Of a stretch of 64,000 nucleotides of DNA, positions 11,379 to 22,806 are shown piece after piece. The first letter of the stretch is position 1. Every line of letters begins with the position of its first letter. The position numbers were made by a program, and so were the translations under genes. Under the pieces are notes generated by a model that was not told where the DNA came from, did no database searches, and worked only from the letters and a program-made list of their open reading frames with translations. This stretch comes from Margaritifera margaritifera. Its lineage: Eukaryota; Mollusca; Bivalvia; Unionida; Margaritiferidae. The DNA lies in NCBI GenBank assembly GCA_029931535.1, contig JAQPZY010001536.1, positions 1,511,501-1,575,500 of the forward strand, read 5' to 3'.

Positions 11379-12167
11379 GTCGTCTTATGAGTACACATAT
11401 GGTATTTTTTCGATCGATATTTCACCTAGTTGCTTGTAGCTTTAGTCATGTGACTTATTTTCCGCGCGCGAGAGAATGAACTTTCGACCTAGTTCTCGTA
11501 CTTTCAGGAGTAAACATTATATTGACCAGGAATTATAGTTTAAGGTCACATCCGAAGAATGAATCGTGTTTACTGGAAGGAAATTATTTCGAAATACCCA
11601 GTTGTTTATCGAAGACGTAGTATGGATTTTTATTTCGATTCTGCGCATTAAGGCTATATATATAGGAATTATAGCAGGTATTCCACAGTCTTCATAGTTA
11701 CATTTGAATAGAGAGGATATAACGAAATTGGTTCAATTTGTGTGTGAGATATTCTTATTTGGAAATTTATTTATTTTTATTACAGTACATTTAGGATTCA
11801 TTACTGTGTCTTTAATCTGAATTATTATGCAGCTCCGTGGAATTATCGGAAACATTTCTAAAACTTGTGAGATTCCAGATTCACAAGGATTATTTGGATA
11901 CAACTTAATCTTATCAACATATTAGCACAGTGAAGGCTATTTCATTCGGAGTACTACATTCGGAATATTTGGATTAACTTCCGGAACAGTGAACTGTAAA
12001 ACAATTTAGGACTTTTAAGGATATTCTATACTGTAAGTTATTTTTAATTCTTTCACTTCAATTGTTTGTTGAAATATTTTAATACTTTAGGAAATTAAAG
12101 ATTTGTATTTTTAAATCTTGAAAGCTTGTTTGAGTCTTTTCTTTTGTTACATAACCCCCAGTCGTAA
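11379..12167 (+). mobile_element. Possible solo LTR (unconfirmed)
   Basis: The segment starts TGTCGTC and ends with CATAACCCCCAGTCGTAACA, a TG...CA frame typical of LTRs. A TATA-box-like GGCTATATATATAGG lies near 11651-11665. The tract then carries an A/T-rich 3' half, as in an LTR with U3, TATA and R-U5. No 4-6 bp target duplication is visible, because both sides run into TA-rich microsatellite. No second LTR or internal coding region was found. The 5' boundary is a guess; the 3' boundary is better supported. Confidence 0.25.
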
Positions 12168-12168
12168 C

Positions 12169-12170
<2 letters not shown>

Positions 12171-12253
<83 letters not shown>
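12171..12253. repeat. (TA)n microsatellite, 83 bp
   Basis: An uninterrupted TA run immediately after CGTAACAT. Confidence 0.97.
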
Positions 12254-12255
<2 letters not shown>

Positions 12256-12499
12256 GCATTGTAATTGGATTCCCTTTTTCCCGCAAATTTTCCATGCGCG
12301 ACCCCTTTTTAAAGGCTAGTTATTGTAAATGTTTCAGGTCAGATCTGTTGTACGAATCAGCGGTGTCATCGTGCAAAAGGATTCACTAAGAAAGGAAAAC
12401 TTTAGCATCAGCTGCGTTAATTTCGTTCAAGTGACGATACGTTTTTGTGTGCACTACGAAATTATTTTTTCATTCTTTGCCACATTTTCATGGGGTTTT

Positions 12500-12549
12500 T
12501 GTGTGTGTGTGTGTGGGGGGGGGGGTGTTCAGGGGGGGTGTGTTCAGGG
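12500..12549 (+). repeat. (GT)n followed by G11/G7 runs
   Basis: A GT run passes into 11 consecutive G (12515-12525), then 7 G (12532-12538) and GGG at 12547. This is G-quadruplex-capable on the plus strand. Confidence 0.85.
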
Positions 12550-13390
12550 CAGATTGACTGGAAGGATAAGTAGATCTATTAGTTTCAGTATTGTTCTCTG
12601 CACGTGAAAACGTAACAAAAAACCAAGCAACCAACCAAACAATAATAAGAAAGCAGAACACAAAGTTAACAAAAAAAAAACAACAAAAAAAACCAACAAC
12701 AAATTGTTCATATATTGTCTTCGTTTTCACTCTCCAATATTTTGATTGTCTTTCTCTTCATTATGCCTATCACTTCACTTATAATGGGCCATTCCATCTA
12801 TAGGTTGTTACACTGGTATTTGAAATCTGAAACAGATATTAGGCTACGCCTTGATTTCTATATTCGGCACATTTCTATGATCTCGGCACATCGAGTCGGG
12901 AGTAGAACTGTTCAGAAAATAATCAAACACGATCTTTCTGCGGTGGGAAAATTAAACCAGTTATGTCTTTTTGTTAGCTTAAGATATTTCGAGCCTCTCT
13001 GTTACAACGCAAGTATTACATTAAAAAGGTATGTAACAGTTGTTTGTACCTTGATACCGCGATTTTGTACGGCGGACAGAGCTTGGGATTATGACCACTA
13101 GTACATACTGTCGTACAGAGAAAAGTACAGCTAGCAAAAGGCTTTCTTACACTTGATACTAAGGGACACAACTACCATTTCTTTTGGCACCATAATAATC
13201 TCTTCCCATTTTTGCGAACAAAGGCCAGTATCACTTGTACGAGTCTCTCGGATGCTACTATAAATGTTTGCAGACTAATTGCCAGGCAGTAAAAGGGCGT
13301 CAAATTAAGAAGTATCCATTTTAGATTTTAAAATACACTATAGTCGTTTCATACATTGTATTCATTTCATAGTATGACACATACTGTTTT
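12550..13390. other. AT-rich stretch, no gene seen
   Basis: It has A-rich low-complexity sequence near 12615-12700. Overlapping open frames (for example 12715-13101, 128 codons) lack recognisable motifs. No supportable gene. Confidence 0.4.
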
Positions 13391-14125
13391 ACAGTGACCC
13401 CAATTAAAAAAACAAAACAAAAAGACTATTGGGGTTCCATTTTCAGCCTGCTGGTTATGCACCACGCTTTCCATTATGTCTTTTCTATCATCCCAATTTA
13501 TTTTATTGTTGCGATGGGGGTTCCGTACCACTCAGCAGTGTCCTCACTTATATATGTTCTGGGGTTCTATTTGTTCGCCTTTGGTTCCGTATCACATGCA
13601 TCTTTGTTTTGCTGTATATTTATGTACTTGCTACTATTTTGAATAGTTTAGTTCCACACATTACTACAGTAACCCCTGACGGGTTTTATTGTCTGCCAGC
13701 TGGTTCTGTACCAGTGGTACATACTTTAGTTGCTGTCTTTTCTATCATCCCGATTTCATTATTATTATTGTTGGGGTTATATACCACTCAGCAGTGTTCT
13801 GAGGTTATAATTTGTTGCCTACGGTTCCGCACCGCAGGTACCTTTGCGTAGTTTGGTTTCGCAACACAGTACAGTGACCCTAATGGGGTTCTATATTTCT
13901 ACCAGCTGGTTCTGCACGACAGGTAAAATTTTCATTTTTATTTTTTTTTATTCTCCCAATTTTATTATCATTGTATTCGGGGCTCTGAACTAATCAACAG
14001 TGTCTTCAATCTTTGATGTTCAGATGCCCTAATTTTTTCCCTTTGGTTCCACACCATAAATACATATGTTTGCTGTGTGATCATTTATTTGTTGCATTCT
14101 TTCGTACTTTTGTTCTGCATCTCAC
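13391..14125. repeat. Three diverged tandem copies of a 200-270 bp unit
   Basis: The units begin TACAGTGACCCC (about 13392), TACAGTAACCCCTG (about 13664) and TACAGTGACCCTAATGGGG (about 13869). Each repeats the same order of landmarks: a GGGGTT-TAT/CAT block, CAGCTGGTT with a pyrimidine-rich spacer, TCTATCATCCC or TTCTCCCAATTT, a GGGGTT/GGGGCT block with ACTCAGCAGTGT-like sequence, then GGTTCCGCACC-like and ATACATATGTTTGC-like blocks. Copies differ by many substitutions and indels. The 82- and 140-codon frames across them shift between copies and look non-coding. Confidence 0.75.
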
Positions 14126-15829
14126 TACATTAAAAATTTATAATCCAGATATTTTCGTTCCACTGGACTAACTCGCCTTAAAATTATTATTATCAATATA
14201 CTCTTTTGTACCATACTGTCAATCAGCTACTTGATCATTTTGGTTAATGACGACTCATATATTTAATTTTATTTGCATAAAGCAGTCTATATGCGAATAA
14301 GCGCAGATTATGTTCTTGACTTGTTTCAGTTCATTCTGCACTTTATATATTCATTGTCATTATAATTCAGAACACGTATCAAGTCCATGCCTGGTACCTT
14401 TTAAAACCCCTGCCACTATGTAAGCTCCCTACATTAGATATGATCACACTTGCACACACGTATTGTTGCTTCTGGTCCACATGTCTCGTGACGTGCATAT
14501 TTTGCATGCAGAATTCCACCTTTTAGGAAGGCAGTAATCCGAGTAAAACAGACAGTGCACAGCTGAAACCAAGCGGGAGATGCTTTGTGTCCTGAAAGAC
14601 ATCCCTACAGGTTTCGACACAAATGTTTCAGTTTTCTTTTAGAAGGGCACCCACTAATCGGCTGCTCTAAGCCGAATTGTTCAGCCGTTAAAGGTCTTAC
14701 CACGTTATGTACCATAGCCACACCAACACAGAAACAAGTTTTTTTGTTTGTTTCCAGATATCTTACAAAGTTAGAAACCATAACATCACAAACAAAAGCC
14801 TTCTGGTAAATAGAACTAACAGTTTACCCACCCCAGAAAAAAACTTAACGTTTACATTATTGGACCCAGGTTTTTGATCCTTCAACTAAAGAATATCTCT
14901 TTACAAACTTAAAAATGTTTTGATACTTGTTTAAAAGCTAAAGTTGCATTGTATAATGTAACAAACTTGAAATCTGCACGGCAAACATGAAGGTTGCTAA
15001 AGCGTAAATACGAACAGAATTGGAAGTGGAACGCTTGCAGGTCTCTTTTGATAAAAAACTTTCCCTAAGTTAAAAATGTTACCGTTAGGTTTAGTTGAAA
15101 AGAAACTCCAAGGAGCATTTAGGATGATTCATAACCTGTCTTACCCATAAGAAAACTGCTAACGTTGGAGTTCCACCAAAGCAGTCAACAGTTCATTTTA
15201 AAAATAAGGAAATGACATTGAATTTGTAAGGCAGCTTGGTAGGGGTAGCTTTATTGGCAAAAAGTGACATATTAAACGTTTTGTGCGTTATTCTTTTTTG
15301 TCCCTCTCACTGCCATATCTTTGCGTTTGTCTGGCAAAACAAGTTTGATTACGATAAATGTTTTTCTTTATATACCTTTAGCAATTCTCTACAACAGATA
15401 GAAAAAAAAGTTGTAAAGAGCATATACGACATATACGATTCATGTATTAGATGAAGGTTTTATTTTATTACACCTCTTGCACAATGACAGTAAAAGCTCG
15501 ATTAGTTAATTAGCAGCATGTGCCGACATTCGCGCTCCTATGGCAGAAGATAAAAGCTTTTCCCAGTTCAAAACCGTAACGTTGCCTCGATATGATTTAT
15601 TTGCGGGGAGAATAGCCGTTTGCGTTCCACCTAACAAATTGCAAAATATAATGAATTGATAAAACCATATTTGGCTCGAAGCATAATCATCCTCACAAAG
15701 TTATAGTGCATGATAGGTACCCCAACTTTCTTTACGCAGTTGTACTCTGAAGTTATTATAGGTTTGGAACACCTTTCTAAAGAGTTTTAATGGTAAATCC
15801 TTGACCGTACAGATCATTACGTACATCTG
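14126..15829. other. AT-rich stretch, no gene seen
   Basis: No repeat family, splice-flanked exon or recognisable protein motif was found. Short frames at 14585-14809 and 15236-15454 have no supporting context. The upstream part of the DIRS-like relic may extend back into the end of this interval. Confidence 0.4.
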
Positions 15830-16345
15830 ACTCGTTGCACAAAGATGACTCTGGTTCGGCTGGATACTTGACACACATTATCTTTATGGACTCTGGGCTC
15901 AGGACTTGGCAAATCAAGACATTTATCTTCTGGACTAGTGCCCCATTGTTCTTGCTGTTCTGATTTGGGGTGAAGATTGGGTCAACAAATCCATATTTTT
16001 CCACACTGATAACCAAGCCTTAGCGGAAATCATAAACAAGCAAGCTTCCAGACAGACACAGATCATGCACCTCATTCGGATTTTAGCACTTTACAGCCTT
16101 GAATTGAATATAGTGTACAAGGAAGTGCATGTACCAGGTTAACAGAACAAACTCGCTGATGCCCTTTTTAGAAAGAGGTTCCTACGCCAAGAAGATGATG
16201 CCACACACAATTCCGCACCTTCCAAAATTGTGTAACTAGAAAGAATATTTGAAAACTTGGTTGAAGCTATGCTAGACCCAGCCACACCAAACACATAAGC
16301 GGACTTAGACGCTATACATGAAATTCATTTTGGAAACATCAATTG
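15830..16345 (+). pseudogene. DIRS-like retroelement relic: RNase H end and recombinase start
   Basis: One reading frame, with codons starting at positions divisible by three, gives a recognisable RNase H C-terminal region despite four stop codons (15936, 16140, 16233, 16296) and no frameshift. Landmarks in order are a CPIVLAVLIWG block, FFHTDNQALAEIINKQ with the conserved TDN (16008-16010 encodes the Asp), IMHLIRILAL, and EVHVPG*QNKLADAL. This matches the TDN-ALV-IINKQ...HVPG-N-AD pattern typical of DIRS-type elements. About 30 codons later NLVEAMLDPATPNT*ADLDAI resembles the N-terminal start of a tyrosine recombinase, the gene that follows RNase H in DIRS elements. The upstream reverse transcriptase and the recombinase core are missing. 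The RNase H call is solid; the DIRS assignment is inference from gene order. Confidence 0.65.
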
Positions 16346-18672
16346 AATTATCTCTCCACACACATTTCAATAACCAATCTGGCCATCTTTATAGCGCCTT
16401 TTTAAAAAAAAAAATTAGAAAATTCTTTATTTGGAAATATGCCATTACAAATCAGGTGCCTTCCACATATGGATGAACATAGCATATATTAGCATTTCAT
16501 ATTAATGCTACTACTACAATGTTATATATCATTCATTAAGTTTGTATTCAAGGTTTGTTGTAGGAATTAGGACAGAAAAGTGTATACTGACTTTGTTGTG
16601 CTTTTCGTCTTGCGATTACATATTTTTTAAGACCAGATTTTCAAATAAAATTTAAATCACTGACGTACAAATATATTTAAACAAACTAAAAGGATGTTTG
16701 AGCCAACAAGAAATACATTGCTCCCTCATTATAGCTTTTTCCACGGGAACCGAAGAGTATACCGCCTTTTAGTGAGATTACTTTGTAATGATGTAAATGG
16801 TTCATATAATGTTACAATAATTTAGAAAAACATGATTTGTGACCATGTTCACCTTCTAACAGAAACCATGGTATAATAAAGGGCTTTATTGTGTGGGAGT
16901 GCTGTATGTAGCATCTTCAATGTCTACTTTTATTTCAGCACTTGCCTATGGGCACAAACTTTATGGCTTCCTATTTCCTACTTGCTCTTTCCTTATACAA
17001 AAACTCATTCAAATTAGTCACAAAAATAAATGTTGAGACGTTCGCTTGCCCATCGGCAAAAAATATAATGCACACAATTATTGCAGCACAGTTGCAAACC
17101 GATTGAAGCGAAGAACTTTTTGGCAATATTTCTATGATTCTCTTAGAATGGGCGAAATATCAGTGAAGACAACTGCTAAACAAAATGATAATTTGATTCA
17201 TCTACCTCTAGTCTGGGGTTCTCAAAATAGTCTGGCATTTACGTTTTACATATCCCACCACACCGCAGTACAACACTTTCAATTATCTGGTTTATCCCAA
17301 TTTAAGCACTGTATTTTCCCTGTAACACAATTAAAAGCTTACTTATCTTCAAGACTGTTACTTACGTACCACGCGTACAACCAGTTTCCAGGGCAGAGTT
17401 TAATTTAGAGCTAAGACGTGCACTCTGCTAGTGTGATTAAACTCTGATCACTGTAAGTCACATATTTTAAGAATCGGAGCTGCCCATGCTGAAGGCAAAC
17501 ATGAATTAAATGACCCTCAAATACCGGTAATTTGTCACTGATTAAAGCATAATTAAAGTTAAGTAATAGGGGCCTAATCATTCTAAATAAGGATTGTCGT
17601 CAGCCTCTCGTTTTTGCATCGTCTTACACGTTACGTGTGTTTCGCAGACCTGGATGCAATGGGGGTATACCAAGCGTACTTGAGGGGTGTGACTGTTCCA
17701 GCCTGACATATCTACCTGTGTCTGACACCGTTACTACCAAGAACTCCTTGGACAACAACATAACCAGGAGGTACAAGTATTCTCTACCAAGATTCTTCAG
17801 TCATCAAAAACTAGCTTGACTTAGACTCTAAAGCAGGACTTTTTCTGACTTTCACTGACGCGTGTGTTCTCTGCTCAGTGACTCGAACATGTGCTTGATT
17901 TTTGTTGGACAAGCTTTTCCCTTTACATTGAACTTGGATGTTCTCACATTATAGTGTATCAGAATTTTTTGGATTCGTGAGATCAGAGTTGTCTGCTCAG
18001 ACGTGTACATACATATTTGCGCCTACGTAGACCCATTTTCCCATTCACGGGATTCCTGGATGTTCTATGATGGTTTAATGGAATTTTAATGCAGCAGCAG
18101 TTAATTGCTTAGTATTTTTTAAGCATCGTTATTCCTTGCATGAACGGACGTTTTTCCTGAACATAATTACTTAGTTGCCTTTGTGTGTTTACTATTAACA
18201 ATCCTTTATTACAATGGTATTTGCCTATTTACATTTGTACAGACGTTGGTTTGATGCGGGTCATCTTATTCTTTTAGGGCTAACAGAAATATGACAAAGA
18301 TCAATTTCCCATATTTATGTAATGGCGGCTGCAGCCTAAAAAAACGTCCTTTAAATATTGTATGATTCAGTGTTCAGCTTTTAACATGTTTACCTGATTT
18401 GCATTTCCGATACATTCAGGTTATACAATGCAAAAGTATTTCACATGTATTGTCCTAAATATAATTAACTTTAACTACTGAGATCCGAAAATGGCCAGCA
18501 TGAAACAACACTTGGAACTTTGTTGTATTTATTCAAATATTGTTTTCATTTTCTAACTCTATATAATTGCTATGAATGTTCTAATGCATGAAAGTTTTGT
18601 TTTGACTTATCTCCCTTCCTTCTTCAACATTTATGTTTCAGGATGTGTTTGTTGCTCTCTTTCCTTATTTTC

Positions 18673-18674
<2 letters not shown>
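16346..18674. other. AT-rich stretch, no gene seen
   Basis: A 120-codon frame at 17046-17408 carries no recognisable motif and no splice or promoter context. A perfect 11-bp inverted repeat, CAGAGTTTAAT / ATTAAACTCTG, lies near 17395-17452 with a loop of about 35 bases. Nothing else is supportable. Confidence 0.45.

Positions 18675-18750
<76 letters not shown>
18675..18750. repeat. (TA)n microsatellite, 76 bp
   Basis: An uninterrupted TA run. Confidence 0.97.
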
Positions 18751-18755
<5 letters not shown>

Positions 18756-18967
18756 GCTGTACAGTCCATCTGTCTTTAATTTCCTGTCAATGTTTTCTAT
18801 CTACACTACCTTATCATCGTTACTCTCTTATCGTGTAAACTCTTATTGTAGCTCTTTGTCTGTATTTATCTCCCTTACTCGCAATCACTACATACCTTCC
18901 ACGTCCTTCTTACTTGCTATAGATGTACACAACACCTTGTGATATTCACATTCGCTTATAAGAACAC

Positions 18968-18970
<3 letters not shown>

Positions 18971-19030
<60 letters not shown>
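18971..19030. repeat. (AT)n microsatellite, 60 bp
   Basis: A second AT run only 220 bp after the previous one. Confidence 0.97.
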
Positions 19031-19033
<3 letters not shown>

Positions 19034-19611
19034 CAATTAAGGGGTTATAATAAACCAAAAGCTTATTTCGTTCTAGTAAGAGGATGCGATCAGCGACTCA
19101 AAGAGCTGAACTCTACCCCCACTCTACATTCATTTCGTATTGGATATGTATTGTGACATATTCTGAATTTGCACATAATTTAAACATAAACATGCGCAAA
19201 AAAAATGAGCAAGCATAAAATCAAATAAGTGTTAAATAACTGATATTATTGCAAAAGAGAGCCGAAATGAGCAAGACAGTCGTGTTTAACTTTCCAGAAT
19301 ACCGCCCCATGAGCAAAACAAACCCTTGACCAGGACACTTGACCAGCGCAACGACCATTCACTGGTCGTATTCATTTTACACACAATGTAATGAAACTTT
19401 ATTACACCAGATAACCCACAGTAGAAAATAATACGGTCACATAATTCATAAAATCTTAGAAGTAAATGAATGAGGAATAACTCTACTAGCAATAGTAAAT
19501 GACTGTACAGCGCAATATAATAATACATTCCGAAAAAAGACGATATACACATGTTGTTAGTGGGAGCTTCTCAAGTCGAACCTGACTTGCCCGCCATGAA
19601 ACCGGAAGCCC

Positions 19612-19639
19612 GTATCATGTGTACGGTTCTTTTGAACAC
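19612..19639. repeat. 28-bp dispersed repeat, copy 1
   Basis: Identical over 28 bp to 21904-21931 (starts GTATCATGTGTACGG, ends TTTTGAACAC). The flanks do not match. Confidence 0.85.
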
Positions 19640-21903
19640 ATTTTTTTTGGTATTTCTTCTTTACTGATATCGTTACCGTTGTTCATTTTACAATATATTA
19701 TATTTTGTCAAAGATATCGTCGTTTTAGATGATAACCTTGTCTGTACATCTACAAATCTATCAGTGACTGTTTAGTGGCAACAAAGCTGCTTATCTTACT
19801 GTCTTCACAAATGTTCTCATAAATCTTCATTTTAGGAATAAAGCATTAGTTTTTTCAAAGACATTCCCCGTCTATCTTTATTACAAGTTATCCTCGTCTG
19901 TGCGTGTAATCTACTTCTTACACACGACCAACCGCCCACAAATAAAGCAGGCATATTTTTCACAGCTGCAAGCAAGAATGGAACAAGAGAAGATATATAC
20001 TTTTTTTAAGTCTCATCAATCTATTAAGTAGTGTGGGCAGTAACACATTCTGATACTTTTAATCCAAGAGCAACGGTGAATGCATTACTTTGTAATCTTG
20101 GTTCGGTTTTCGCTTAATTCGAATTCCAGTATGCATTACAAAGTATAAATTGATTTCATGAAATATGAAGACAAATGCTAGTGTCAGTGTTTTTTCATAA
20201 ATAGAGCCTTAACTCATAGACCAAAGTCATAATTTATTGGAACGATATTTACATCATTTGTGTCTGTATGTCTGTCTATATGACGGGCCAATTGTTGCTT
20301 GAGAAAAAAAATTCCTATTATTTCTGTAGTGTCTATCATTATAAACAATACGGTTGAAGGAAAAATAAATAGCGAAAGGGGTCTACTTTAGCACGTCATA
20401 TATTCCCCACTCATCTTCAAATTATGTAATGTCCTTTATTTTTAAAAGACATCTATCAAACCAATGACCGTATCTACCTAAATTGTATTTCGACGGCATG
20501 TGTGGATATTTATTAGAAGTATTTAAATTTCCTTCCAAAGCACAAGAAAGTCATGCACAGTTTGTACTTGTCTAAATAATACAAATTCTTACCTTATTAA
20601 TCAACACAGGCAAACCTATGTATGAGTTCCCCTGAGCGGTTAAAACCTATGTGAAATGTTACATATACAATTCTGTAAAATATTCAGCTTGTACCTTTGC
20701 TTATTTCCTGTCCAAATTTGGTACGTAAATTGTCGAAAAACGCTCAGCAACATTATCCATTTCACTCGTGTTCATTATGTTCATAGGTTTTGTTACATGG
20801 TAAAATATTTATCATTTAACTTTTTTTTTCTTGAATCTGTCGTTTAATAAGCGTGATCATTAATTCTAATTGATATTTCACTGAACTAAATTGTCAAATT
20901 TTGCTACTGATGATCTTCTTCAAATATTGTTCAGTGTTATTTAAAAATTAATATAAATCTTTATTGTTCCCGCAGTAAAATGTTTACCTATTTACATTTA
21001 TCTTAAATTAATCTCTAACTCTTTCCGTTATGATTCTGTTTAAATTCCGTCTATATACGTTGTAATTCGTTTCTACTTTCAAAGAGGTTGCATTTTTTGT
21101 CACATGTTTTGTTGTTAGCGCATCAATATTGAAGGGCTAATTTTGATTTATTGAACTAACATATTTAAATATATAACTAATAATTTTGTTTCGATATGTG
21201 GAAAAATGTATATGTTAAATTCTGGAACAACATTTAGCAAGAGCCCAGTCTGGTTACCAGGTGCTAACCTTGCTGAATAGTTATGTTCCCTAGCAACCAA
21301 GGAAGATACACAGTATCTCAAAATCACCAGTTTTCCACCTAGTCGCCAGTTGAATGGCGTCAGATGCAAGCTCATCCGTGGAATTTTCAACTCCCCTTGA
21401 CCACTGAGGCGAGAATTCGGAGCCCTGAGAAGCGGCGTGTAGTCAACCTAACAGATCACCAGGCATTCCTACAGATATTTATATATACATACGCGATTTA
21501 TGGTTAAACCATTACATGTGCCGCAGATAACGTTGATGATTTATGTACATTTGCATATCTTGTACTGATGCTATAACAAGCTGTAATCAAGTGACTAACT
21601 CTACCTGTGAAAGAAAATGCAGCTTGACTAAGATTATGACGTTATTCCTTCGATAGCTGACTGAGAATTATTATAATGTAATGTTAAAATACAAGTATAC
21701 CGTTACGTGAAATTCTTTCGGTATTCTTTTATCAAATCACTTTCACCAGGCTATAAAGCAACGGTACAGAGAAATACAAGAAACGGATGATAACTTTGCT
21801 TTAATGTTCTTGGTGGTGAAAAGAACATTATATTAAGAAGAGAAACCAATATAAGTGATCTTATCAAGTATGTATTATTTAATGAAGCAAGTCTTCATAA
21901 ACT

Positions 21904-21931
21904 GTATCATGTGTACGGTTCTTTTGAACAC
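21904..21931. repeat. 28-bp dispersed repeat, copy 2
   Basis: Identical to 19612-19639 and in the same orientation. Confidence 0.85.
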
Positions 21932-22257
21932 TTCTAAAATATTCATGCATTATTGCAGATAAAACTAATGAATCAGTACAGCTGCTTTGATCTCCTTGTC
22001 TTTTCAACAGAAAAGGAAACGTTTCTTAAGTCCGAAACTATTAGGTCAGGACAGTCTGTAATTCGAATCTTTTGGAGCATGAAAAAAGTATGCTAGGTTA
22101 TTTGCCGATGAAACACGCCCTCATCACCTCACGCTGGACCAGGCAGATCTATTAAAAAGCAACTTAAAATTGAATGCACTAGTACCAAGCTAGTTGAGGT
22201 AGGTCAAGAACATTTAAGTCTGCATCGTGCTGTATAAGTCCATGCATGTTTCAACAG

Positions 22258-22308
22258 GTACTGGACACTCTGTAGTACTCCTTGGCACTTTCATTTGCAT
22301 GCCCAAAG
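22258..22308 (+). CDS. Candidate internal exon, weak
   Basis: A 51-nt segment lies between an acceptor-like TTTCAACAG (ending 22257) and a strong donor-like AAAG|GTAAGAT (donor GT at 22309). The frame from 22260 reads TGHSVVLLGTFICMPK with no stop, and one further frame is also open. The segment is too short to identify, and splice-like strings this good arise by chance in 64 kb. No compatible neighbouring exon was found. Confidence 0.15.
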
Positions 22309-22436
22309 GTAAGATTTTCTTTAAAGAGAATATGTAAAATATAGGTATTCAATCAAGTCTATATTTATCCTGAGTACTTTTATTTATGTATAAATTTGTG
22401 TAGACGATTGATAATGTTACATACTCGATATGTCTT

Positions 22437-22464
22437 TATGTATGTATGTATGTATGTACGTATG

Positions 22465-22524
<60 letters not shown>
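22437..22524. repeat. (TATG)n(TA)n compound microsatellite
   Basis: A TATG tetranucleotide run at 22437-22469 with one substitution passes into a TA run ending at 22524, and directly abuts the 43-bp array. Confidence 0.95.
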
Positions 22525-22527
<3 letters not shown>

Positions 22528-22806
22528 GTGTATAAAGCGTACCTGTATCAACAGTTAACCCTATATGTTCGTGTATAAAGCGTACCTGTATCAAAAGTCA
22601 ACCCTATATGTTCGTGTATAAAGCGTACCTGTATCAAAAGTCAACCCTATATGTTCGAGTATAAAGCGTACCTGTATCAAGAGTCAACTCTATATGTTCG
22701 AGTATAAAGCGTACCTGTATCAACCGTCAACCCTATATGTTCGAGTATAAAGCGTACCTGTATCAAGAGTCAACCCTATATGTTCGTGTAAAAAGCGTTC
22801 CTGCTC
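22525..22806. repeat. 43-bp tandem repeat, about 6.5 copies
   Basis: The unit TTCGTGTATAAAGCGTACC, then TGTATCAAAAGTCAACCCTATATG, starts at 22525, 22568, 22611, 22654, 22697, 22740 and 22783. Units differ at only a few positions (GTG/GAG; CAACAG/CAAAAG/CAAGAG/CAACCG), and the last is truncated. Confidence 0.95.

Larger units (their letters stand above)
19031..22257. other. AT-rich stretch with one duplicated 28-mer
   Basis: No gene is recognised. A 28-bp string beginning GTATCATGTGTACGG is present at both 19612 and 21904. The 21230-21450 region is somewhat less AT-rich but matches no family in the window. Confidence 0.45.

Noticed and set aside
13394..13851. 82- and 140-codon hydrophobic frames as membrane proteins
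   Set aside because: They lie across the old tandem triplication, and the frame is not kept between copies. The hydrophobicity comes from pyrimidine-rich repeat sequence.
17046..17408. 120-codon plus-strand frame
   Set aside because: No recognisable motif, no repeat or splice context, and composition like the surrounding non-coding DNA. Frames this long are expected by chance in 64 kb.
22525..22806. 43-bp array as a CRISPR-like repeat-spacer structure
   Set aside because: Whole units are conserved without unique spacers, and the sequence context is animal genomic DNA. It is an ordinary minisatellite.
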